Assembly (NCBI RefSeq): GCF_028401385.1
Contig: NZ_JAQOMR010000001.1
Location: 374,501-438,500, forward strand
Direction of reading: 5' to 3'
DNA from: Marinicella algicola
GTDB lineage: Bacteria > Pseudomonadota > Gammaproteobacteria > Xanthomonadales > Marinicellaceae
Length of the DNA: 64,000 nucleotides
In this document: in pieces, positions 19,981 to 29,374 of the stretch
Layout: each line of letters opens with the position of its first letter
How positions within the stretch are numbered: the stretch's first letter is position 1
Position numbers and translations under genes: made by a program
The notes under the pieces: generated by a model
Seen by the model: only the letters and a program-made list of their open reading frames with translations
Told to the model about the DNA's origin: nothing
The model's database searches: none

Positions 19981-21276
19981 ATGTTCGATCTCATCATCAA
20001 AAACGCTAACCTTCCCGATGGCCGCAAAGGCATCGATATCGGCATTGCGGGTGGAAAAATCATCGCCATCGAAAACAATCTCGCCGCAGAAGCCGGCGCG
20101 ATCATCGATGCCACAAACCGGCTGGTTTCGCCGCCCTTCGTCGATCCGCACTTCCACATGGATGCGACGCTGTCGCTCGGCCTGCCGCGTATGAACACTT
20201 CCGGCACGCTGCTGGAAGGCATTGCGCTGTGGGGCGAGTTGCGTCCGACGCTGACCAAGGACGCGTTGATCGAACGGGCGCTTGCCTATTGCGACCTCGC
20301 TGTCAGTCAGGGCCTTCTGCATATCCGAACCCATGTCGATACATCCGATCCGAAACTGGTCACCGTCGAGGCAATGCTGGAGGTGAAGGAGAAGATTGCG
20401 CCCTATATCGACCTGCAGCTCGTCGCCTTTCCGCAGGATGGTTATTACCGCGCCACAGACGGCGTCAAAGCGCTGGAACGGGCCCTGGATATGGGCGTTG
20501 ATGTCGTTGGCGGCATTCCGCATTTCGAGCGTACCATGGCCGATGGTGCGAAATCGGTGGAGGCGCTTTGCCGGATCGCGGCTGAACGCGGCCTGCCGGT
20601 GGACATGCATTGCGACGAGACCGACGATCCGCTGTCGCGCCATATCGAGACGCTGGCGGCGGAAACCGTGCGCTTCGGCCTTCAGGGGCGCGTTGCCGGT
20701 TCGCATCTGACCTCGATGCATTCGATGGACAATTACTATGTCTCCAAGCTGATCCCGTTGATGGCGGAAGCTCAAATCAACGCCATTCCCAATCCGCTGA
20801 TCAACATCATGCTACAGGGCCGTCACGACAGCTTTCCTAAGCGTCGCGGGTTGACGCGGGTGCGCGAGCTGCTCGCCGCCGGGATCAATGTCGCCTTTGG
20901 CCATGACTGCGTGATGGACCCCTGGTATTCGATGGGTTCCGGCGACATGCTGGAAGTCGGTCATATGGCCGTTCACGTGGCGCAGATGTCTGGCGTGGAA
21001 GACAAAAGAGCGATTTTTGACTGCATCACGGTCAATTCGGCCAAAGCGCTTGGCCTTGAAGGCTATGGCGTTGAGACCGGCAATTCCGCCAATCTCGTGA
21101 TCCTGCAGGCCGAAGATGTGGTGGAAGCGCTGCGACTGAAGCCGACACGGCTTGCGGTTCTGCGCGAAGGGCGCGTGATCGCGAAGACAGAGCCGAAGCT
21201 TGCCGCGCTGTCATTGCCGGGGCGTCCGGAGTGGATTGACAGCGGCATCAACCCGACCGGGCGACCTGCCTTTTGA
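19981..21276 (+). CDS. CodA-like cytosine deaminase-family amidohydrolase
   Basis: Zn/Fe amidohydrolase of 431 residues, strongly CodA-like along its length: SPPFVDPHFHMDATLS (metal His pair, about 57-59), DLQLVAFPQDG (substrate Gln), VDMHCDETDD (about 209), GSHLTSMHS (about 240), PLINIMLQGRHDSFPKRRGLTRV and GHDCVMDPWYSMG (about 306). The metal Asp is present, but the residue after it, Asp314 in E. coli CodA, is Cys here, so the preferred substrate may differ (cytosine, isocytosine, creatinine or other cyclic amidines). Last gene of the transporter operon, suggesting nucleobase-like import followed by deamination. The frame is intact. Confidence 0.85.
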   Translation: MFDLIIKNANLPDGRKGIDIGIAGGKIIAIENNLAAEAGAIIDATNRLVSPPFVDPHFHMDATLSLGLPRMNTSGTLLEGIALWGELRPTLTKDALIERALAYCDLAVSQGLLHIRTHVDTSDPKLVTVEAMLEVKEKIAPYIDLQLVAFPQDGYYRATDGVKALERALDMGVDVVGGIPHFERTMADGAKSVEALCRIAAERGLPVDMHCDETDDPLSRHIETLAAETVRFGLQGRVAGSHLTSMHSMDNYYVSKLIPLMAEAQINAIPNPLINIMLQGRHDSFPKRRGLTRVRELLAAGINVAFGHDCVMDPWYSMGSGDMLEVGHMAVHVAQMSGVEDKRAIFDCITVNSAKALGLEGYGVETGNSANLVILQAEDVVEALRLKPTRLAVLREGRVIAKTEPKLAALSLPGRPEWIDSGINPTGRPAF

Positions 21277-21384
21277 TGATCTGAACAAAATACGCTCGAA
21301 AACCGTTCAACCATCGATCTTTCGCGTCCCGTGTCTATAGTTGATCGCGACATTCAGTTTCGCATAACCGCAAAGGATAAGCGC

Positions 21385-22443
21385 ATGCAGTATCGCACAC
21401 TCGGCCGCTCTGGCCTGAAAGTCTCGGCACTCACGCTCGGCACCATGACCTTCGGCGGTAAGGACGGCTTTTCCAAAACCGGCAATACCGATCTTGAGGG
21501 CGCAAGGCGCCAGATCGACATGTGCGTCGATGCCGGTGTCAATATGATCGATACGGCCGATGTCTATTCCGCCGGCGTGTCCGAGGAGATTGTTGGCGAG
21601 GCGATCGCCGACAAGCGCGACCGTCTGCTGCTCGCCACCAAGGCGCGTTTTCCGGCGTTCGAACAGGGGCCGAACGACCGTGGCCTGTCGCGGCATCATC
21701 TTGTGCGTGCCTGCGAGGCTAGCCTGAAGCGGCTGAAGACTGACTATATCGACATGTACTGGCTGCATGAATGGGACGGTCAGACGCCGCTGGAAGAAAC
21801 GCTTGGTGCGCTGGACGATCTCGTCAGTACCGGAAAGATCCGTTATGTCGGTGTTTCCAATTTTTCCGGCTGGCACCTGATGAAGACGCTCGGCATTGCC
21901 GAACGCGAAGGGCTGGTGCGACCCGTTGCCCAGCAGATCCATTATACGCTTCAGGCCCGCGAGGCGGAATATGAGCTGTTGCCGATCGCGCTCGATCAGG
22001 AGGTTGGCGTTGTCGTGTGGTCGCCTCTGGCCGGTGGGCTGCTGTCAGGCAAATACCGCCGCAACCAGCCGGAGCCGGAAGGCACGCGCCGCGCTGCTGA
22101 TTGGAAAGAACCGCCGGTCAGCGATATCGAGGCGCTTTATGACATTGTTGAAGTGCTGATCGATATTGCGTCCGCCAAGGGGGCAACCCCGGCGCAGGTG
22201 GCGCTCGCCTGGCTTCTGGCGCGACCGGGCATCGCATCTCTGGTTGTCGGTGCCCGCACCGATCATCAGCTTGCCGATAATCTTGGCGCTGCAGAGTTGA
22301 CGCTTACGGAGGAAGAGTTCTCCCGGCTGGAGGCCGTCAGCCGGCCACCTTTGCTTTATCCCTATTGGCATCAGACATGGACGGCCTCCGACCGCCTGTC
22401 GAAGGCCGATCTCGCGCTGATCGCGCCGTTTCTGCAAGACTGA
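21385..22443 (+). CDS. Aldo/keto reductase
   Basis: NADPH-dependent oxidoreductase of 352 residues with a TIM barrel. Catalytic tetrad regions are visible: NMIDTADVYS (Asp, Tyr), LLATKARF (Lys) and DMYWLHEWD (His), plus the cofactor region VVWSPLAGGLLSGKY and late VVGARTDHQLADNLGA. The start at 21385 (MQYRTLGRSGLKVS) is the family N terminus. The physiological aldehyde or ketone is unknown. Close to the CodA gene (108-base gap) and an esterase gene. Confidence 0.9.
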   Translation: MQYRTLGRSGLKVSALTLGTMTFGGKDGFSKTGNTDLEGARRQIDMCVDAGVNMIDTADVYSAGVSEEIVGEAIADKRDRLLLATKARFPAFEQGPNDRGLSRHHLVRACEASLKRLKTDYIDMYWLHEWDGQTPLEETLGALDDLVSTGKIRYVGVSNFSGWHLMKTLGIAEREGLVRPVAQQIHYTLQAREAEYELLPIALDQEVGVVVWSPLAGGLLSGKYRRNQPEPEGTRRAADWKEPPVSDIEALYDIVEVLIDIASAKGATPAQVALAWLLARPGIASLVVGARTDHQLADNLGAAELTLTEEEFSRLEAVSRPPLLYPYWHQTWTASDRLSKADLALIAPFLQD

Positions 22444-22465
22444 TCGCAACCGGAGCCCCTGACCC

Positions 22466-23345
22466 GTGGATTATGGCGCATATCTCGACCCGGAAATCCG
22501 GGCCTTCATTGCGGAAACCCAGTCTTTTACCCGAGTGACCTTAGGGGGATGACTGGCAGGCCCAGCGTGCGGTGTATGATCGTATGGCAGCGCATTTTCG
22601 CGCGTTGTCACCGGTGGGCATCACCACGCGTGATGATCGGGTGGATGGTGTTCCTGTGCGCCTTTACGGCACTGAAACCGAAACCGTCATTATTTTCGCC
22701 CATGGCGGCGGATTTGTGCTCGGCGGGTTGGAAAGCCATGACGATGTCTGCACCGAAATCGCAGCGACGACCGGTTTTCAGGTCGTTGCCGTCGATTATC
22801 GCCTCGCGCCCGAGCACAAACATCCCGCAGCCTATGACGATGTTCTGGCGGTTGCCCGGACGCTTTGCGAAAGCCATGCAGTGGTCCTTTGTGGTGACAG
22901 TGCCGGGGCAACGCTGTGCGCGGCTATCGCAGGAACATGGACGGCGCCGGAGCTCAAGGGGCAGGTCTTGATCTACCCGTCTCTCGGCTTTGCGCCGGAA
23001 GGTGGAAGCTTCGAAAGACACGCCCATGCACCGCTTCTGACGCGCGCGGAGTTACAGGGCTACAGCGATGTGCGCGGTGGCACGAAAGACGACCCGTCGG
23101 CAACGCCGAAGGCTGGCAATCTGGCGCAATTGCCGCCGACGCGGCTTTTCCCGGCCGAATGCGATCCGCTGCATGATGATTCTGTGCGCTATCGCGATAC
23201 CGCTCTGGAAAAAGGTGCCGATGTGACGCTTGAGACCGGTGCCGGGCTGGTGCATGGCTGGCTCCGGGCGCGCCACAAAAGCGCCCGTGCCAGTGCACAG
23301 TTCGCGCTGGTTACCGAGGCTCTGACAGCGCTCTGCCGCAGCTAG
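22466..23345 (+). CDS. Alpha/beta hydrolase, hormone-sensitive-lipase-like esterase (frame broken at 22544-22548)
   Basis: Carboxylesterase-type hydrolase of about 292 residues. Oxyanion motif HGGGFVLGG, nucleophile elbow GDSAGA, acid region ECDPLHDDSV and catalytic His in VHGWL are all present, as in HSL-family esterases. The GTG at 22466 has GGAG upstream; the printed frame stops after GVTLGG, and removing one G from the G5 run gives VTLGDDWQAQRAVYDRM. It follows the aldo/keto reductase by 22 bases and may be cotranscribed with it. Substrate unknown. Confidence 0.85.
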
Positions 23346-23377
23346 CGCCCTGAAAGGCTCACGCGCCTTACAGTTGG

Positions 23378-24804
23378 CTAAGCCTGCCAGCCGACGATGC
23401 CCTTGATCTCGAGGAAATCATCGATTCCCCAGTCGGCATATTCGCGGCCATTGCCGGATTGTTTGTAGCCGCCGAAAGGGGCCATTGTGTCCCAGTCGGG
23501 ATTGTTGAGATAAACCGATCCGGCGCGAAGACGCCGTGCAACGGCCCTGGCGTGTTGGAGGCTGCCTGACTGGATATAGGCACCAAGCCCGTAAACCGTG
23601 TCATTGGCGATCGCCACTGCGTCATCCTCGTCGGCATAGGGCAGGATCGAGAGTACGGGGCCGAAAATCTCTTCGCGGGCAATCGTCATGTCGTTTGTCA
23701 CATGGCCGAACACCGTGGGTCGGACATAATAGCCGCGATCTAGCCCTTCCGGCTTGCCGGGGCCGCCTGTCACCAGGGTTGCACCCTCGGCAATGCCCGC
23801 TTCGATCAGGCGCTGGATTTTCTCGTATTGCTGGCTGGAGACGACCGGGCCGAGCATGGTTTTCTCCGACCTCGGATCGCCGGTAACAAGGCTTTCCGCC
23901 GCCGCTCTTGCATAGCCAAGCGCTTCATCATGACGGTCGGCTGGCACCAGCATGCGGGTCGGCGCATCGCAGGATTGGCCGGAATTTTCAAAACAGGAGG
24001 TGACGCCGGATCGAACGGATTCTTCGAGGTCGGCATCGGGCAGGATGATGTTCGGGGATTTGCCGCCGAGCTCCTGGGCCACGCGCTTGACTGTATCGGC
24101 CGCCGTTTTTGCAACAATGATTCCGGCACGGGTAGAACCGGTGAAGGATACCATATCGACGTCCGGGTGGCCGGCCATGATTTGGCCGACATCCGGGCCG
24201 GTGCCCTGTACCATGTTGTAGACGCCCTTCGGTGTCCCCGCCGCATCCATTACCTCGGAAAAATGACACCGGAGACCGGCGCGATTTCGGAGGGTTTCAA
24301 CACTACAGTGCAGCCGGCCGCAATGGCGGGCGCCACTTTGCAGACGATCTGGTTCAACGGCCAGTTCCAGGGCGTGATCAGCGCACACACACCGATCGGC
24401 TCGCGTACGATCATGGCCTTGCCGCGCGGTCTCTCGAATTCATAATCCTCAAGCGCCCTGATTGCCGCCTCGAGATGGCCGCGCCCCGCAGCAGCCTGTG
24501 AGCCGCGCGCAAACGAAATCGGCGCGCCCATTTCGCTGCTGACCGCCTCGGCAATGTCCTCATAGCGTGCGTTATAGGCGTCTAGTATGCGCTTCAGCAG
24601 CGCAAGCCGTCTCGTCCTTTGCAATCAGAGAAAAGGTTGCGAATGCCGTCTTCGCAGCCGAAACCGCACGGTTGACGTCGCCGGCCGCACCGGCGGAGAT
24701 CGTCGCAAAGACCTCCTCGGTTGCCGGGTTGATGACATCAAGCGCAGACGGTGCGAGGGAGCGACCCATGCGCCATCAATGAAAAATTTGAGATTGTTGG
24801 ACAT
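23378..24804 (-). CDS. NAD(P)-dependent aldehyde dehydrogenase (three frame breaks)
   Basis: Aldehyde dehydrogenase of about 475 residues. Cofactor region [31 protein letters not shown], general base Glu in [10 protein letters not shown], nucleophile Cys in [12 protein letters not shown], and [10 protein letters not shown] near the C terminus. Breaks: about 24755 (one missing, restoring [14 protein letters not shown]), about 24612 (one extra) and 24259-24263 (T5 short by one, restoring [12 protein letters not shown]). NAD or NADP preference and substrate are not clear. Start at 24804 ([11 protein letters not shown]). Confidence 0.9.
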
Positions 24805-24879
24805 GGGGTCTCCTGGAAAAATCACCGTGCGGCACGGGTGTCTGCTGCGGATGCCGCCATTACCTGCGCTTGTTGCGCC

Positions 24880-26093
24880 TCACAGCGGTTCGCCGGCCAG
24901 AAGTTTGGGCTTGTCCTGCATGGTCCGTCCGGCCGCTTCCTCGATGAAGTAGCGTTTGAGGCCGGGCATGCGGTCAACGACGCCGAGGCCAAAGTCGCGA
25001 GCCATGCGCAGCGGGCCGACATCGTTGGAAAACAGCCGGTTGAGGATATCGGTGGTCATGCCCATGCGAACCGTATCGAAGCGCCGCCAGCTCTGGTAGC
25101 GCTCAAGCGTATCGACAGCACCAATATCAAGCCCCATACGGTCGGCCTCGACAATGGTTTCGGCAAGGGCTGCAACATCCTTGAAGCCGAGATTGAGACC
25201 CTGACCGGAAATCGGATGGATGCCGTGGGCGGCATCGCCCGCAAGCGCCAGACGCGGCGCAATGAAGGACCGCGACAGCGTAAGGCCAAGCGGAAAGGCG
25301 CGTCTGCCGCCTTCGAGGCTCAGCTTGCCAAGGTGGTGGCCGAAGCGGCGCTCAAGCTCGACCTCGAACACCATGTCATCGCTTTCGACCAGGCGTTTGG
25401 CGTCGTCGGTGCGCTCGGTCCAGACCAGCGAGGACCGGTTGCCTTTCAGGGGCAGAATTGCGAAAGGGCCGGCTGGCAGAAAATGCTCTTCGGCGCGGCC
25501 ATTATGCGGACGCTCATGGGCAATCGTGGTGACAATGCCTGACTGGCCATAGTCGAACTTCACCGTCTTGATGCCCGCCATGTCTCGCAGGCGCGAGCGC
25601 ACGCCATCGCAGGCGACCACCAGCCGGGTGGCGATTTCCTCGCCGCCGTCAAGCGTGATCTTCGCGGAACCGCCAGTGTTTGCAAAAGCGGTGACGGCGG
25701 CACCATGGCGGATGGTGATGCCAAGTTCGCCCGCCTTTTCGCGAAGGGCATGCACCATTGCAACATTGGGGATCATGTAGGCGAAGGGTTCATCCGCAGA
25801 GGCGCGGTCGGCAAAGGTCAGGAAAACCGGCTTCACAGGCTCGCCGGTCTTCGAATCGGTGACGATCATGTCGTTGATCGGCTGGGCGTCATCCTTGATG
25901 TCGTCCCAGAGCTCGAGCGTCTTGAGCATGTTGATGGCAGCCGCGATGATGGCTGAGGCCCTTTGGTCCTTTTGCCAGACATGTTCGGGGGCAGCTTCCA
26001 TCAATTCGATCTCAAGGTGCGGCGCAGCCTTTTGATGGCAACGGCGACGGAGAGGCCGACATAGCCACCGCCAACGATGATGATGTCTTTCAT
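24880..26093 (-). CDS. UbiH/UbiF/VisC-family FAD-dependent hydroxylase (frame broken at 26030-26033)
   Basis: Flavoprotein monooxygenase of about 404 residues, of the family hydroxylating the ubiquinone ring. Starting at ATG 26093 gives MKDIIIVGGGYVG, the FAD-binding GxGxxG motif. The following A4 run must be A5 (AIKKAAPHLEIELMEAAP). Other motifs: LVVACDGVRSRLR (DG motif) and LALAGDAAHGIHPISGQGLNLGFKDVAAL (second FAD motif, very characteristic). Which ring position it hydroxylates cannot be decided here. Divergent from tesB. Confidence 0.88.
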
Positions 26094-26214
26094 TTTGCGC
26101 TCCTTCCTGTTTCGCCGCTACTGGCGGCATGCATTCGCGGTCTCTCGATCAGCACATGCGAAGCTGCTATACGGCATTCAAATACTTAAAGCGATATATA
26201 GGGAAGTGTTGCGG

Positions 26215-27105
26215 ATGTCACAGGCCAATAATGCCAAAAGCGGCAGCGTGCTCGCAGATCTGCTTGATCTGGAGCGGCTGGAAGAAAATCTTTATCGGGG
26301 GCAAAGTCCGGTCACGACATGGCAGCGCGTTTTCGGCGGGCAGGTGGTGGCCCAGTCGCTGGTTGCAGCGCAACGGACCGTGTCCGAAGGGAAGTTTGTT
26401 CATTCGCTGCACGGTTATTTTATGCGTCCCGGCGACACCACGGTACCGATCGTGTTTCAGGTCGAGCGGCTGCGCGACGGCCGCAGTTTTTCGACGCGCA
26501 ATGTCCGCGCGATCCAGCACGGCAAGCCGATCTTCATCATGGCGGCGTCCTTCCAGATAGAAGAAGACGGGTTTGCACACCAGGACGAAATGCCGGACGT
26601 GCCGCCACCCGAAGCGCTGGTTGCCAGCGACATCATGAATGACAGCGAGCATGCACCGGCTCCGATCCGCAACTACTGGAAGCGCGAGCGCCCGATCGAA
26701 CTCCGACCCGTCGATCTGGATGAATTCCTGTGGCGCAAGAAAAGGTCCGCGCGGCAGAGCATCTGGATCAGGGGCAATGGCGTTCCGCCAAAGGGGCGGG
26801 CGTTCCAAACGGCTTTTCTGTCCTACATGTCGGATATGACGCTTCTGGATACGACGCTTTATCCGCATGAAAGTTCGGTTTTCTCCGACGGTGTTCAGGC
26901 CGCGAGCCTCGATCATGCGGTCTGGTTCCACCGTTCCTTCGATATATCGGACTGGCTGCTCTACGTGCATGAAAGCCCTTCGGCCAGCAATGCTCGGGGC
27001 CTGGCGTTCGGCAAGATATTCTCCCGGGATGGAACGCTGGTCGCCTCGGTGGCCCAGGAAGGCCTGATCCGCCTCAATCAGAATGCCCGACCGTTTTACG
27101 AATAG
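26215..27105 (+). CDS. tesB: Acyl-CoA thioesterase II (TesB family)
   Basis: Double hot-dog thioesterase of 296 residues, hydrolysing acyl-CoA to fatty acid and CoA (EC 3.1.2.-). Seen: LLDLERLEENLYRGQSP at the N terminus, VFGGQVVAQSLVAAQRTV, SLHGYFMRPGDTTVPIVFQVERLRDGRSF and, in the second half, ASLDHAVWFHRSFDISDWLLY followed by RGLAFGKIFSRDGTLVASVAQEGLIR. The start at 26215 (MSQANNAK) is chosen because the upstream extension is atypical. The frame is intact. Confidence 0.95.
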   Translation: MSQANNAKSGSVLADLLDLERLEENLYRGQSPVTTWQRVFGGQVVAQSLVAAQRTVSEGKFVHSLHGYFMRPGDTTVPIVFQVERLRDGRSFSTRNVRAIQHGKPIFIMAASFQIEEDGFAHQDEMPDVPPPEALVASDIMNDSEHAPAPIRNYWKRERPIELRPVDLDEFLWRKKRSARQSIWIRGNGVPPKGRAFQTAFLSYMSDMTLLDTTLYPHESSVFSDGVQAASLDHAVWFHRSFDISDWLLYVHESPSASNARGLAFGKIFSRDGTLVASVAQEGLIRLNQNARPFYE

Positions 27106-27805
<700 letters not shown>

Positions 27806-27826
27806 GACAGCAGGGGTAATCAGTCT

Positions 27827-29155
27827 ATGTCTTCCAAACTCAAACTTTTTGCGGGCGTCACTGCGATTGCGGCAGCTTCCTTTGCCCTTCCCGCGCTGGC
27901 TCAGGACGAAACCGTGATCGACCTGACAATGGCCACCGGCGTTTCGCCGGCGACCGCCGAAATCCTCAACACGATGCTGTTCCTCATTGGCGGCTTCCTG
28001 GTTATGTGGATGGCGGCCGGCTTTGCCATGCTCGAAATGGGCCTGGTGCGCAAGAAAAACGCCTCGATGCAGGGCCTGAAGAACATCGCCCTCTACTCGG
28101 TCGGCGGCATCATGTTCTGGTTCACCGGCTACAACCTGATGTACACCGGCGTTGACGGTGGCTTCATGGGCTCCTTCGGCCCCTACGTTTTCCCGGGTCC
28201 CGGCATGGATGATGGCTCTGCCGGCTATTCGGTCGCCTCTGACTGGTTCTTCCAGATGGTGTTCTGCGCCACGACCGCCTCGATCGTTTCGGGTACGGTT
28301 GCCGAGCGTATGAAGTTCTGGCCGTTCATCATCTTCACCGTCATCCTGACCGGTATTCTGTATCCGATCACCGGTTCCTGGCAGTGGGGCGGCGGCTGGC
28401 TCGCTGAAATGGGCTTCTCTGACTTCGCTGGCTCTTCGCTTGTTCACTCGGTCGGCGGCTGGGCCGCTCTTGCCGGTGCTCTGGTTGTCGGTTCGCGTGC
28501 GGGTAAATATGCAGCGGACGGCAGCGTTCATCCGATGCCGGGCTCGAACATTCCCCTCGCCGTTCTCGGTACCTTCATCCTGTGGCTCGGCTGGTTCGGC
28601 TTTAACGGTGCTTCTCAGCTTGCTATCGGCTCGATCGCCGATGCCGGCGACGTTTCCAAGATCTTCGTCAACACCAACCTCGCCGCTGCGGCAGGTGCCG
28701 TTGTCACGATGATCCTGCTGCAGATCGTCTACAAGAAGGTCGACGTCACCATGGTCCTGAACGGTGCGCTTGCCGGTCTGGTCTCAATCACGGCTGAACC
28801 GCTGACGCCGTCCGTTCCCGCTGCGCTGTTCATCGGCGGTATCGGTGGCGTTATCGTCATCATCTTTGTTCCGCTTCTCGACAAGCTCAAGATCGACGAC
28901 GTCGTTGGTGCTATTCCGGTCCATCTGGTTGCCGGTATCTGGGGTACGTTCATTGTACCGCTCACCAATGACGGCACTTCGTTTGGTACGCAGATCATCG
29001 GTATCGTTGCCATCGGTGTCTTCACCTTTATCGCATCGCTGATCGTCTGGTTCATCCTCAAGGCTGTCATGGGTATCCGTGTCTCGCCGGAAGAGGAGGC
29101 TGACGGTCTCGACAAGTCGGAAGTCGGTGTCGAAGCCTATCCGGAATTCATGTAG
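27827..29155 (+). CDS. amtB: Ammonium transporter AmtB
   Basis: Ammonium channel of the inner membrane, 442 residues with signal peptide (about 1-24, ALA-Q) and about 11 membrane helices. Seen: FLVMWMAAGFAMLEMGLVRKKN, FAGSSLVHSVGGWAALAGALVVGSRAGKY (containing the first pore His) and VHLVAGIWGT (second pore His). It forms a trimer regulated by GlnK. Cotranscribed with glnK and ended by a strong terminator at 29197. The frame is intact. Confidence 0.97.
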   Translation: MSSKLKLFAGVTAIAAASFALPALAQDETVIDLTMATGVSPATAEILNTMLFLIGGFLVMWMAAGFAMLEMGLVRKKNASMQGLKNIALYSVGGIMFWFTGYNLMYTGVDGGFMGSFGPYVFPGPGMDDGSAGYSVASDWFFQMVFCATTASIVSGTVAERMKFWPFIIFTVILTGILYPITGSWQWGGGWLAEMGFSDFAGSSLVHSVGGWAALAGALVVGSRAGKYAADGSVHPMPGSNIPLAVLGTFILWLGWFGFNGASQLAIGSIADAGDVSKIFVNTNLAAAAGAVVTMILLQIVYKKVDVTMVLNGALAGLVSITAEPLTPSVPAALFIGGIGGVIVIIFVPLLDKLKIDDVVGAIPVHLVAGIWGTFIVPLTNDGTSFGTQIIGIVAIGVFTFIASLIVWFILKAVMGIRVSPEEEADGLDKSEVGVEAYPEFM

Positions 29156-29196
29156 CTCCGATCATCGCATTCGGTCCGCTTTATGCGGGCCGCACG

Positions 29197-29224
29197 AACC
29201 CGGGCCATACGGCCCGGGTTTTTT
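29197..29224 (+). terminator. Rho-independent terminator of glnK-amtB
   Basis: Stem AACCCGGGCC / GGCCCGGGTT with loop ATAC, running into TTTT. Confidence 0.9.
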
Positions 29225-29374
29225 GTGCCGTCTTCGGCCGTCCGGATTTTCGATGGTTAAAGAGGCTTTAACCGATGACTGCTAACCTTGCCGGAGATGC
29301 CTCTTGTCCCGGCTGTTGTTATGCGGAGAGAAGGGCAGAACCGAATCAGAACATTGTTTCAGGAACGGACAGAC

